From Rhizomicrobium electricum (GTDB lineage Bacteria > Pseudomonadota > Alphaproteobacteria > Micropepsales > Micropepsaceae), in NCBI RefSeq assembly GCF_011762045.1, contig NZ_JAASQS010000001.1:124001-188000 (forward strand): a stretch of DNA of 64,000 bases. Reading direction: 5' to 3'. Each line of letters opens with the position of its first letter. Positions within the stretch are counted from its first letter, which is position 1. The position numbers and the translations under genes are program-made. The notes beneath the pieces are model-generated. The model saw only the letters and a list, made by a program, of their open reading frames with translations, had not been told where the DNA came from and ran no database searches. Of the stretch, positions 27,958-36,138 are shown one piece after another.

Positions 27958-30816
27958 ATGCCCAAACGTATGCTAATCGATGCAAGCCACCCGGAAGAGA
28001 CGCGGGTCGTCGTTCTTGACGGACAACGGGTTGAAGAATTCGATTTCGAAGCCGCCTCCAAGCGGCCCCTGAAAGGCAATATCTATCTCGCCAAAGTAAC
28101 GCGCGTGGAGCCGTCGCTGCAGGCGGCGTTCGTGGAATACGGCGGCAACCGCCAGGGCTTCCTGGCCTTCTCGGAAATCCATCCCGACTACTATCAAATC
28201 CCGGTCGCCGACCGGCAGGCCCTGCTCGCCGAACAGGAGCAGGAAGCCCGCTCGCGCTCCGAAGACGACATCGAGTCGTTCGATATGTCGGCCAAGAAGA
28301 AGCGCGGCAGGAAGCAGGACGCCGAAGAGGCCGAGGCCGGCGAAGAGAACGGCAGCGAAGACGCCGCCGAGCCCCGCGACGAAATCACGGCGGAAGCCGA
28401 AACCGAGACCGAAGAACAAGCCGCGGAAGCGGAAGCTGCGGCGGAAGAAGCCGAAGCCGAGACGACCGAACGCGAGGCCGAAACGGACGCCGAGACGGCC
28501 GAAGGCGAACCCGCTTCCGCCGAAGCGGTCGAAGCCGAGCCCGTTCCGGAAGGCGAAGAAAAGTCCGCCCCGAAGACCGATGCGCAGGCGCTCGAAGCCA
28601 AGCGTCCCAGCCAGCGCTGGATGCGCCGCCGTCACTACAAGATTCAGGAAGTCATCAAGCGCCGCCAAATCATCCTGGTGCAGGTGGTCAAGGAAGAGCG
28701 CGGCAACAAGGGCGCGGCCCTCACCACCTATCTGTCGCTCGCCGGCCGTTATTGCGTGCTGATGCCCAACACCCCGCGCGGCGGCGGCATCTCCCGCAAG
28801 ATCACCAACGCCACCGACCGCAAGCGCCTCAAGGCGGCGGCGCAGGCCCTCGATCTGCCGGAAGGCATGGGCCTCATCATCCGCACCGCCGGCGAAAACC
28901 GCACCAAGCTCGAGATCAAGCGCGACTACGAATATCTCTTGCGGCTGTGGGACACGATCCGCGAACTGACGCTGAAATCGAACGCGCCCGCCTGCGTCTA
29001 CGAGGAAGGCGATCTCGTCAAACGCGTCATCCGCGATCTCTACAATAAGGACGTGACCGAGGTCGTCGTCGAGGGCGAAGAAGGCTATCGCAACGCCAAA
29101 GACTTCATGCGCATGCTGATGCCGTCGCATGCCAAGAACGTGAAGCCGTACAAAGAGCCGGTCCCCCTCTTCCAGCGCCATCACATCGAAGCCCAGCTCG
29201 ATGCGATGTTCTCGCAGACCGTGACGCTCAAGTCCGGCGGCTACATCGTCATCAACCAGACCGAAGCGCTCGTCGCCATCGACGTGAACTCGGGCCGGGC
29301 GACGCGCGAACACAATATCGAAGACACCGCGACCAAGACCAATCTCGAAGCCGCCGACGAAATCGGCCGCCAGCTCCGCCTGCGCGATCTCGCGGGCCTG
29401 ATCGTGATCGACTTCATCGACATGGAGGACAGCCGCAACGACCGCGCGGTCGAGAAGCGCCTCCACAATGCGGTGAAAAACGACCGCGCCCGCATCCAGA
29501 TCGGCAAGATCAGCCAGTTCGGCCTGATGGAGATGTCGCGCCAGCGTTTGCGCGCGGGCGTCATCGCCGGTTCGACCGTCCCCTGTCCCCATTGCGGCGG
29601 CCAGGGCATCGTGCGTTCGGTGGAATCCACCGCCCTGCGCGTGCTGCGCGGTCTCGAAGAGGAAGCCCAGAAGCAGCGTTGCGACAGCATGATCGTGCAT
29701 GTCGCCGCCGACGTCGGCTTCTACACGCTGAATCAGAAGCGCGCCGAACTCGCCCGCCTCGAAAACGAATACGACGTGACCGTCGCCTTCGAGCCCAAGG
29801 AAAATCTCAAGGCCGGTGATTTCGAGATCGACCGCATCGGCCAGCGCGATCCTTCCACGCGTCCGAAGCTTGCCGCTCTCGAGCCGCCGCCGGAACCTGA
29901 GCCGGAAGAAGCCGAAGCCGAGGAAGAAACCGCCGTCGAAGCCGGCAGCGACACCGCCGAGGCCGCTTCGGGTGAAAACCGCGATCAGCGTGAAGGCGAA
30001 GGTGAAGGCCGTGACGGTGGCCGTCGCCGCCGCCGCCGCCGCCGCCGTGGCGGACGTGGCCGCGATCGCGATACCGGCGATTTCAGCCAGCAGAATGGCG
30101 CGCCGCAACCGGCCGTCGAAGCGAGTCCCGCCGCCGAAGGTGAAGACCGCGACGGCGACAGCGAAGGTGCCCCGGAAGCGGGAGCGGAAGCTCCGCAGGG
30201 CGAACGCCAGCCGGGCGAAAGCCAAGGCGATGGTCAGGGCGAAGGCGGACGCCGCCGTCGCCGTCGCCGTCGTGGCCGCCGCGGCGGACGCGATCGCGAT
30301 TTCAACAACGGCGAGCCGCGCGAGAACACTGCCGAACCGCTGGCGGCCGATGCACCTGCACCGCTGGCCGATGTGCCTGTGCCGCCGGTGGAGGCCCCGG
30401 CTCCGCTGCAGACGTCGTTCCGCTACTACGAGGACCGCTTCGGCAACGTCGACGAGATCGACACCACACCGACCGACGAGCCGCGCGGGGTCATCCCGAA
30501 TGCCGCTTCGACGCCGGTATGGACGCTCGAATCCGAGCTCGATACGACGCCAGCGGAACCGCCGAAGCCGGTCGTCTCACCTGCTCCGGCCATGACGGAG
30601 ACGGCACCGGTCGAACCGGCTCCCGTCGAACCGGCCAAACCGGTCGAAACGCCGGAACCGGTAGCCGATACACAGCCCGAACCGGCTGCGACCAAACCTG
30701 CCAAGCCTGCGCCCGAGCCGGCTGCGGCCAAGCCTGCCGAGCCGGCCCCCGAACCGGCAGCGCCGGCGGGACCGCCCAAGAAGGGCTGGTGGCAGCGGAC
30801 GTTCCGCACCGAGTAA
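27958..30816 (+). CDS. rne: Ribonuclease E
   Basis: The 952-residue enzyme starts MPKRMLIDASHPEETRVVVLD, the usual alphaproteobacterial N-terminus; GGAG lies seven bases before ATG 27958 and an open frame upstream is ignored. The S1 domain is split by an acidic Glu/Ala insert (about residues 95-215). The catalytic DNase-I-like part has AIDVNSGRATREHNIEDTA and IVIDFIDMED, and the zinc-link cysteines are Cys543 and Cys546 (CPHCGG). The tail has Arg-rich RNA-binding patches, Pro/Glu-rich spacers and ends KKGWWQRTF, like the GWW motif that binds PNPase in Caulobacter RNase E. It should organise the RNA degradosome. Confidence 0.96.
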   Translation: MPKRMLIDASHPEETRVVVLDGQRVEEFDFEAASKRPLKGNIYLAKVTRVEPSLQAAFVEYGGNRQGFLAFSEIHPDYYQIPVADRQALLAEQEQEARSRSEDDIESFDMSAKKKRGRKQDAEEAEAGEENGSEDAAEPRDEITAEAETETEEQAAEAEAAAEEAEAETTEREAETDAETAEGEPASAEAVEAEPVPEGEEKSAPKTDAQALEAKRPSQRWMRRRHYKIQEVIKRRQIILVQVVKEERGNKGAALTTYLSLAGRYCVLMPNTPRGGGISRKITNATDRKRLKAAAQALDLPEGMGLIIRTAGENRTKLEIKRDYEYLLRLWDTIRELTLKSNAPACVYEEGDLVKRVIRDLYNKDVTEVVVEGEEGYRNAKDFMRMLMPSHAKNVKPYKEPVPLFQRHHIEAQLDAMFSQTVTLKSGGYIVINQTEALVAIDVNSGRATREHNIEDTATKTNLEAADEIGRQLRLRDLAGLIVIDFIDMEDSRNDRAVEKRLHNAVKNDRARIQIGKISQFGLMEMSRQRLRAGVIAGSTVPCPHCGGQGIVRSVESTALRVLRGLEEEAQKQRCDSMIVHVAADVGFYTLNQKRAELARLENEYDVTVAFEPKENLKAGDFEIDRIGQRDPSTRPKLAALEPPPEPEPEEAEAEEETAVEAGSDTAEAASGENRDQREGEGEGRDGGRRRRRRRRRGGRGRDRDTGDFSQQNGAPQPAVEASPAAEGEDRDGDSEGAPEAGAEAPQGERQPGESQGDGQGEGGRRRRRRRRGRRGGRDRDFNNGEPRENTAEPLAADAPAPLADVPVPPVEAPAPLQTSFRYYEDRFGNVDEIDTTPTDEPRGVIPNAASTPVWTLESELDTTPAEPPKPVVSPAPAMTETAPVEPAPVEPAKPVETPEPVADTQPEPAATKPAKPAPEPAAAKPAEPAPEPAAPAGPPKKGWWQRTFRTE

Positions 30817-30836
30817 CCGATCCAATCTTGAAGCAG

Positions 30837-30866
30837 CCCGGCGCCTCACCCGCGCCGGGTTTTGCT
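30837..30866 (+). terminator. Rho-independent terminator after rne
   Basis: CCCGGCGC (30837-30844) pairs with GCGCCGGG (30852-30859) and is followed by TTTTGCTTT, 20 bases past the rne stop. Confidence 0.88.
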
Positions 30867-31059
30867 TTGGTTGGACGCAAGCGCCGGCGGCTCCGCCCCA
30901 TCGGCCGGAATTGGAACGTCTCCAAAGCTGCGGCAGATGCGCACAATTGTTTTAGCGCTACCAAGCACTTGCCGCATCAGTTTAGAATTTAGAAGCGCTG
31001 TAAAACCAACACCATAGCCCGCCCCCGCCACACTTCCCTGGCGCTTGCGGCTGCCCGCA

Positions 31060-31087
31060 TTGGCAAGCGACTTAGACTCTCTATAAT
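31060..31087 (+). promoter_or_regulatory. Promoter of the OmpW-like gene
   Basis: TTGGCA (31060-31065) and a consensus TATAAT (31082-31087) are 16 bases apart. The predicted start site falls near 31094, inside a perfect palindrome. It is one of the best promoter matches in the window. Confidence 0.65.
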
Positions 31088-31100
31088 TGTAATTACAATT
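31085..31100. promoter_or_regulatory. Perfect 16-base palindrome overlapping -10 and +1 (operator)
   Basis: AATTGTAATTACAATT is its own reverse complement. It starts in the -10 box and covers the predicted transcription start of the OmpW-like gene, where a bound dimer would block RNA polymerase. The regulator is unknown; the nearest DNA-binding gene is the LacI-type gene 1 kb downstream, but LacI operators usually have a central CG, which this lacks. Confidence 0.55.
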
Positions 31101-31150
31101 TCTGTAGGGTTATTCCGGACGGATCGATTTGCGCTGAGAGGGAGAGAAAA

Positions 31151-31774
31151 ATGCGCATTGGTTCGTTTGTTTTGGGACTGGCAGCTCTGGCGTTAACGGC
31201 CACCACTGCCTCCGCCGCGCCGTACGAGGCGGGCACGGTTCTGGTACGCCTGCGGGCGGTAGAGGTCCTTCCCGACTTCGGTTCGAAGGTCAATCTCGGC
31301 CAAGCCTATCACGTGACCGGCACCGACACCGTCATTCCGGAACTGGACATCACCTATTTCCTCGATCCGCACTGGTCGCTGGAACTGATCGCCGGTACCA
31401 CCAAGCACAGCCTGTACCTCAACAACTCGGTCTATATCGGCTCGGCCTGGATCCTGCCGCCGACCCTGACGGTGCAGTACCATTTCGATCTCGGCCCGGT
31501 GCAGCCCTATGTCGGTGCGGGCATCAACTACTCGCTGTTCTACGATAAGCGCGGTGCCGCGGGCCTCGGCAAGCTCAAAATGACCGACCAGTGGGGCGGC
31601 GCCTTGCAGGCCGGTTTCGACGTTCCGCTGAGCGAAGACGGCAAGTATTTCCTCAATATGGATGTGAAGAAGATATTCGTCTCCACCCATGCCTCGTTCA
31701 CCGGCTCGGCCGCAGCCGCGGACGTGGACGTCAATCCTTGGCTGATCGGGGCCGGCATCGGCATCCGATTCTGA
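31151..31774 (+). CDS. ompW: OmpW-family outer-membrane protein
   Basis: A 207-residue protein with a signal peptide (cut after ASA, residue 22), then an eight-strand barrel pattern. Family marks are VRLRAVEVLPDFGS, LDITYFLDPHWSLELIAGTTKH, PPTLTVQYHF, VQPYVGAGINYSLFYD and a C-terminal IGAGIGIRF ending in Phe. OmpW proteins form a narrow hydrophobic channel. GAGAGGGAGAG precedes the ATG. The gene has its own promoter, operator-like palindrome and terminator, so it is a separately regulated unit. Confidence 0.93.
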   Translation: MRIGSFVLGLAALALTATTASAAPYEAGTVLVRLRAVEVLPDFGSKVNLGQAYHVTGTDTVIPELDITYFLDPHWSLELIAGTTKHSLYLNNSVYIGSAWILPPTLTVQYHFDLGPVQPYVGAGINYSLFYDKRGAAGLGKLKMTDQWGGALQAGFDVPLSEDGKYFLNMDVKKIFVSTHASFTGSAAAADVDVNPWLIGAGIGIRF

Positions 31775-31843
31775 CCAAGGAACACGGAGCAAGTGCGAGC
31801 CCGCCCTTGCTCCAAGGCCGGAAAAGAGACCCGGCCGGCGAAA

Positions 31844-31872
31844 CCCGGTGCAGCCCCCCGCACCGGGTTTTG
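31844..31872 (+). terminator. Terminator after the OmpW-like gene
   Basis: CCCGGTGC (31844-31851) pairs with GCACCGGG (31860-31867), followed by TTTTGCTT. It lies 70 bases past the stop. The rest of the gap to 32097 shows no gene. Confidence 0.85.
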
Positions 31873-32097
31873 CTTGAGGAGCGTCATCGCGACAACGTGA
31901 TTTCCGGCCGTTCCCCACACACTATCGTTGAACATCGAAACGCAGGCCGTTAAGGGAACCGTTCCCGTTTTGCTTGCATGCGGCAGCCGCGGCCCAGGGA
32001 GCTGGCTAAAACGCCGCAATTCACGATCCGGTGTACGGCAGGCTTGCTTGCCCGCGCGCAAGAAAAGAAAATGTCGGACTAGTCTGGGGGCGTATGG

Positions 32098-33174
32098 ATG
32101 GCGAACAAGGTGACCCGCGGAAGCGGCAAAAAGCGGACGAGCGCCGCAACGATCTACGATGTGGCGCGCCGGGTCGGCGTTTCACCCATGACCGTTTCCC
32201 GCGTGGTCAACGGCGAATCCAACGTGCGGGAAGCGACCCGCGCGGCGGTGCAGAAGGCGATGCGCGAGCTGCAGTTCCGCCCCAACAAGGCGGCGCGAAG
32301 CTTGGCCGGCGCAACCGAGATCCGCATCGGACTGATCTATAACAATCCGTCGGTAGCCTATTTCACCGAGTTCCTCATGGGAGCCCTGGAAGGGGCGGGC
32401 CACAACGGCGCCCAGCTCGTGGTCGACAAAAGCAAGATCGGCGATCCCGCCGCCGCGCTCACCGCCGTGCATACGCTGGTCAAAGGCGGCATCAACGGCC
32501 TGATCCTCACGGCGCCGATGAGCGAGTCCGCCGAGTTGATCGCCGAACTCAAGGGCCTCGGCATCGCCATCGTCGGCATCGCCACGGGCTCGTTCACCGG
32601 CGACATCACCTGCGTCGGCATCGACGATTTCCGTGCCAGCTACGACATGACGAAATATCTCATCGGCTTGGGGCATAAACGCATCGGCTTCATCAAAGGC
32701 CATCCCTCGCATTCGTCGAGCCGTTTGAGATTCGCCGGCTTCGAAGCGGCCATCCGCGATGCCGGTGCCAAGGTCGAGAAGCCGCGCGTGGCACAAGGCT
32801 ATTACAGCTATCGCTCGGGCATGATGGCCGCCGAGGAGCTGTTGTCCGGCAAGACGCTGCCGACCGCGATCTTCGCCTCCAACGACGACATGGCATCGGG
32901 CGTGATGAGTGTGGCGCACCGCAAGGGCCTCGACGTTCCCAAGGATCTTTCGGTGGTCGGCATCGACGATACCTCGGCGAGTTCGCTGTGGCCGGCCTTG
33001 ACCACCGTGCGCCAGCCGATCTTCGATATCGCTTCCACTGCGGTCGAAGGCTTGACCCAGACCCTGAACGATCTGCGCGCGGGCCGCGTGTCCGAATGCC
33101 ATAACACGGTCTTTCCTCACGTGCTGGTCGAACGTGAATCGGCGGCGCCTCCGCGCGACGCGCAAAAGAGTTGA
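32098..33174 (+). CDS. LacI-family transcriptional regulator
   Basis: The 358-residue protein has a LacI DNA-binding head (TIYDVARRVGVSPMTVSRVVNG, about residues 18-39, with the hinge helix RPNKAARSLAG) and a periplasmic-binding-protein-like sensor domain (RIGLIYNNPS, GHKRIGFIKGHP, FASNDDMASGVM, SVVGIDDTSASSLWPALTTV). The group usually senses a sugar and represses uptake or hydrolase genes. Its targets are not evident; candidates are the esterase, TonB receptor and GH12-like genes in this window. The ATG at 32098 lacks a strong ribosome site. Confidence 0.93.
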   Translation: MANKVTRGSGKKRTSAATIYDVARRVGVSPMTVSRVVNGESNVREATRAAVQKAMRELQFRPNKAARSLAGATEIRIGLIYNNPSVAYFTEFLMGALEGAGHNGAQLVVDKSKIGDPAAALTAVHTLVKGGINGLILTAPMSESAELIAELKGLGIAIVGIATGSFTGDITCVGIDDFRASYDMTKYLIGLGHKRIGFIKGHPSHSSSRLRFAGFEAAIRDAGAKVEKPRVAQGYYSYRSGMMAAEELLSGKTLPTAIFASNDDMASGVMSVAHRKGLDVPKDLSVVGIDDTSASSLWPALTTVRQPIFDIASTAVEGLTQTLNDLRAGRVSECHNTVFPHVLVERESAAPPRDAQKS

Positions 33175-33185
33175 AGGGAGCAAGC

Positions 33186-33557
33186 ATGCGCGCGCTGCTG
33201 ATCGTTACCGGATTGTTGAACGCCGCATTCGTGGCGTTCCATGTGTTCCTTGGACTGCAGATCGCGCATTGGCCCCTGCCCGATCTCTTCCGCGGCATGA
33301 TGCAGAGCTTCAATGTCGGCGGCGCCATGGTGCTGGCCTTCCTGGCGTTCGCACTGCTGGTGCGCGGACGGGAGGTCCTGGGGACCTGGCTTGGCGCGGC
33401 GACGCTGGCGCTCGGGGCCCTGATCTACATCACCCGCGCGATCGAGGAATTCGTCTGGCTGGCGGGGAACGTCAAAATCGCGGCGGCCTGCGCTGTGCTC
33501 GGCGTTCTGCACATCGCCCTGTTCACCGGCGTCCGGGTAACCCGCCCAGTGACTTGA
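33186..33557 (+). CDS. Small four-helix membrane protein
   Basis: The 123-residue product is almost wholly hydrophobic, with four likely transmembrane helices (about residues 2-22, 38-60, 66-86 and 98-115). AAGGGAG sits five bases before ATG 33186. No known catalytic motif is seen; the general look resembles small DoxX-like or DUF-type inner-membrane proteins. It follows the LacI gene by 11 bases and may be co-transcribed. Confidence 0.7.
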   Translation: MRALLIVTGLLNAAFVAFHVFLGLQIAHWPLPDLFRGMMQSFNVGGAMVLAFLAFALLVRGREVLGTWLGAATLALGALIYITRAIEEFVWLAGNVKIAAACAVLGVLHIALFTGVRVTRPVT

Positions 33558-33583
33558 CGGTACCAATGTACCATGGTACCAAT
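33554..33583 (+). promoter_or_regulatory. GGTACC repeat operator within a promoter
   Basis: GGTACCAAT occurs at 33559-33567 and 33575-33583, 16 bases apart, and between them GTACCATGGTAC (33568-33579) is a perfect 12-base palindrome. TTGACG (33554-33559) is a good -35; the -10 would fall on TACCAA (33577-33582). Transcription would then begin at or just before the ATG at 33592, and no Shine-Dalgarno sequence is visible. This looks like a regulated promoter for a leaderless mRNA. Confidence 0.5.
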
Positions 33584-33591
33584 TCGTCACC

Positions 33592-33855
33592 ATGACTGAC
33601 ACCAAACCCAATGTCGTCGAGCGCGTGCAGACCGGCATCCGCCTCGAAAAGCGTATCCTCAAAGTGCTGAAGGCGATTGCCGAGCACGTGGATATCTCCC
33701 TGGGCGATCTCATCGAGGGGATCGCTCTCCACAACTTCGAGGGCAAGTGCCCTTTCACGCCTGAGATGGTCGAGAAGATCGCCAAGCTGAAAGACGTTTA
33801 CGGCCTCGATCTCACCGCCGCCGACAGCCACAAGCTGGTCGAAAAAAGCTCCTGA
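33592..33855 (+). CDS. Small protein, possible ribbon-helix-helix DNA-binding type
   Basis: An 87-residue soluble protein. The segment TGIRLEKRILKVLKAIAEH followed by DISLGDLIEGIALHNFEGK has the strand-helix-helix pattern of ribbon-helix-helix repressors (arc/MetJ type), but I cannot assign a named family. The start ATG has no Shine-Dalgarno and directly follows a GGTACC repeat operator, suggesting a leaderless, autoregulated gene. What else it would control is unknown. Confidence 0.7.
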   Translation: MTDTKPNVVERVQTGIRLEKRILKVLKAIAEHVDISLGDLIEGIALHNFEGKCPFTPEMVEKIAKLKDVYGLDLTAADSHKLVEKSS

Positions 33856-33933
33856 CCACCCCCACCGATAGGAACGGCTTCACCGTGCGGCGCGCCGCGG
33901 CGGCTGGTTTTTTGCGCGCCATGGAGACCCCCA

Positions 33934-34821
33934 ATGACCTGGAAGATCGCCACCTCGGCGCTTTTCATGACGGCGAGCCTTGCGGGCGCAGCCGAACCGG
34001 CACTGCCGCTTTGGCCCGGCATCGCGCCCGGCTCGGAAAACGCACTCAAGCCGGAACTGGTCGTCACCAATGCCAATGGCGAGCGCGCCGTCTCGCAAAT
34101 CGCCACTCCGACGCTGACGCCGTTCTATGCCGATCATCCGAACGGCACGGCCATCATCGTTTCGCCCGGCTCCGGCTTCCGGGCGGAAGTCTTCGATGCC
34201 GAAGGCGTTGCGGTCGCGCGCTGGCTGACCACGCTCGGCGTCGATGCCTACGTGCTGAAGTACCGCCTGCCCTCCGAAGGACATACCAACGGCGAGGACG
34301 TCATCGTGCAGGACATTCAGCGCGCCATCCGTCTGGTCCGGACGCAGACCGCGCATAAGGCGCGGCGCGTAGGAACCCTCGGCTTTTCAGCGGGCGGCAA
34401 TCTGACGGCGATTTCGGCGGTCTATTACGACAGACAGGTTTATACGCCGGTCGACGCCAGCGATGCGTTGAGCGCACGCCCCGACTTCTTCGCGGTGGTT
34501 TACGGCTATGTGCCGCGACAGGAGGATCTCGGCCTGGTTCACACGCCGCCGGACAGCCCGACCGTACGCTACCTCGCAAAATACCCGTTCGAACCGGCGG
34601 TCACGGCCGACACACCGCCATGCTTCGTCGTGCACGGCGATTCCGATCGTCACGTCTCCGCCGAACACGGCATCCGCATCGCGACGGCGGTTGCGAAAGC
34701 CGGAGGCCGCTGCGAATTCCATCTGATCAAAGGCGCCGATCACGGATTCGGCCTGCATGCGATCGGCGAAGACCGCATCTGGCCGACGCTGTTCGCGAGC
34801 TGGCTGGCGAAACAGAACTAG
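33934..34821 (+). CDS. Secreted alpha/beta hydrolase, acetyl-esterase-like
   Basis: The protein has 295 residues with a signal peptide (cut near LAGAAEP, residue 20). The motifs LPLWPGIAPGS at the mature start, GFSAGGNLTA (nucleophile Ser), VHGDSDRHVSAEHG (Asp) and GADHGFGL (His) fit the BD-FAE/xylan acetylesterase-like group, which removes acetyl or other acyl groups from plant polysaccharides. The substrate is inferred. GGAG lies eight bases before the ATG. It may act with the GH12-like glucanase further on. Confidence 0.87.
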   Translation: MTWKIATSALFMTASLAGAAEPALPLWPGIAPGSENALKPELVVTNANGERAVSQIATPTLTPFYADHPNGTAIIVSPGSGFRAEVFDAEGVAVARWLTTLGVDAYVLKYRLPSEGHTNGEDVIVQDIQRAIRLVRTQTAHKARRVGTLGFSAGGNLTAISAVYYDRQVYTPVDASDALSARPDFFAVVYGYVPRQEDLGLVHTPPDSPTVRYLAKYPFEPAVTADTPPCFVVHGDSDRHVSAEHGIRIATAVAKAGGRCEFHLIKGADHGFGLHAIGEDRIWPTLFASWLAKQN

Positions 34822-34899
34822 CGATTTCCCTCCACCCTCCCACCTCCATTCGCGCTCGCGGGAATGGGGCGGGACTTCTGCACCCAAAAGGAACCCCTC

Positions 34900-35313
34900 A
34901 TGTCTTCCCAAATTCGTTGGCTCCGCATTTCCTACTGGACCGGCGCAATCATCGATGCGCTCGCCTGCATTCCGCTGGTCAATTCCGAGGTCTGGGCCAT
35001 GCTCAATCACGTCCCGAATTTCCACGCCAGCGTCGAGTTCCGGTATGCGCAGGGCTTCGCGGCCGTGTTCATGGCGGGCTGGACCGCCCTGCTCGTTTGG
35101 GCCGACCGCAATCCGCTCGATCGGCGCGGCATCCTCGTGATCACCACCTTCCCGGTGGTGGTCGGACTCAACGGCATGCGTTACCTGCTCTATGCCGGCG
35201 GATTGGTGGCGGAGCCGTTCACGGCTTTCGGCATCGTGTTGCCGGTGACTTTAAGCGTGCTGTTCCTGTTTTCCTACTTCAACAGCCTGCGGGGCGAAAC
35301 GCGGACTGCATAA
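34900..35313 (+). CDS. Four-helix inner-membrane protein of unknown function
   Basis: The 137-residue product has four predicted membrane helices (about residues 10-28, 48-68, 78-98 and 106-126). The start at ATG 34900 has AAAAGGA eight bases upstream; an in-frame upstream ATG at 34864 has no ribosome site. I do not recognise the family. The gene lies 78 bases after the esterase, same strand, and ends before a strong bidirectional terminator. Confidence 0.72.
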   Translation: MSSQIRWLRISYWTGAIIDALACIPLVNSEVWAMLNHVPNFHASVEFRYAQGFAAVFMAGWTALLVWADRNPLDRRGILVITTFPVVVGLNGMRYLLYAGGLVAEPFTAFGIVLPVTLSVLFLFSYFNSLRGETRTA

Positions 35314-35325
35314 CGCGCAAAACGA

Positions 35326-35353
35326 AAACGGCCGGGATCGCTCCCGGCCGTTT
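35326..35353. terminator. Bidirectional terminator between membrane protein and pflA
   Basis: AAACGGCCGGG (35326-35336) and CCCGGCCGTTT (35343-35353) form an 11-base perfect stem with a six-base loop. A-runs and T-runs on both flanks allow it to stop transcription from both sides. Confidence 0.88.
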
Positions 35354-35375
35354 CCACACTACCAATTTGAATTCT

Positions 35376-36119
35376 TCACACCGTCTTCAGCCCGTGGGAG
35401 ACGAAAATCTCCTTCACATGGGCGATCAGCTCGGGCGCCGGCGGTTGGGTGTCCTTGAGCTGATAGGGCAGCTTCAGCGCTTCCCATTTCGGCTCGCCCA
35501 TTTTGTGGAACGGCAGCACCTCGACCTTTTCCATCTTGAGTTTGGCCGCATAAGCCGCCAACTCGGTGACGTGTTCGAGATTGTCGGTCCAGCCCGGCAC
35601 CAGGACGTAACGCAGCCAGGTCGGCTTGCCGATCTCGGCCAGCCGCTCGGCAAAACGCAGCGTCGGCGTGAGTTCGGCACCGGTCAGGCTTTTGTAGACA
35701 CCCGGATCCCACGCCTTGATGTCGAGCAGCACCAGATCGGTGGCGTCGAGCAAGGCATCGGTGGCGTGGTCGCCGAGGAAGCCGTTGGTATCGAGCGCGG
35801 TGTGCAGTCCCATGGCCTTGCAGCCCTGGAAGAACGCGGTGACGAAGTCCGGCTGCGCCAGCGGCTCGCCGCCCGTGCACGTCACGCCACCGCCGGTCCG
35901 CTTCAAGTAGTGGGCGTAGAGCAGCACCTCATTGAGGAGATGCGCCACGCCCGTCTTCTTGGCGTCCTTCATGTGCCAGGTGTCGGGGTTGTGGCAGTAC
36001 AGGCAGCGTAGATGGCATCCCGACAGGAACACCACGAACCTGAGGCCCGGACCGTCTACCGCCCCGCCGGTTTCGACGGAGTGGACGTAACCTTCGACAT
36101 TGACACTCATACTATGCAC
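35376..36119 (-). CDS. pflA: Pyruvate formate-lyase activating enzyme (radical SAM)
   Basis: At 247 residues this is a typical PflA. The radical SAM cluster motif is CHLRCLYC (CxxxCxxC), followed by TCTGGEPLAQPDF for SAM binding, LDTNGF and LLDIKAWDP. It makes the glycyl radical on PflB under anoxic conditions. GAGG ten bases upstream favours GTG 36119 as start; ATG 36110 is an alternative. It follows pflB after 19 bases, forming one operon. Confidence 0.96.
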   Translation of the reverse strand: MHSMSVNVEGYVHSVETGGAVDGPGLRFVVFLSGCHLRCLYCHNPDTWHMKDAKKTGVAHLLNEVLLYAHYLKRTGGGVTCTGGEPLAQPDFVTAFFQGCKAMGLHTALDTNGFLGDHATDALLDATDLVLLDIKAWDPGVYKSLTGAELTPTLRFAERLAEIGKPTWLRYVLVPGWTDNLEHVTELAAYAAKLKMEKVEVLPFHKMGEPKWEALKLPYQLKDTQPPAPELIAHVKEIFVSHGLKTV

Positions 36120-36138
36120 GACGCTTTAACCTCTCAAA

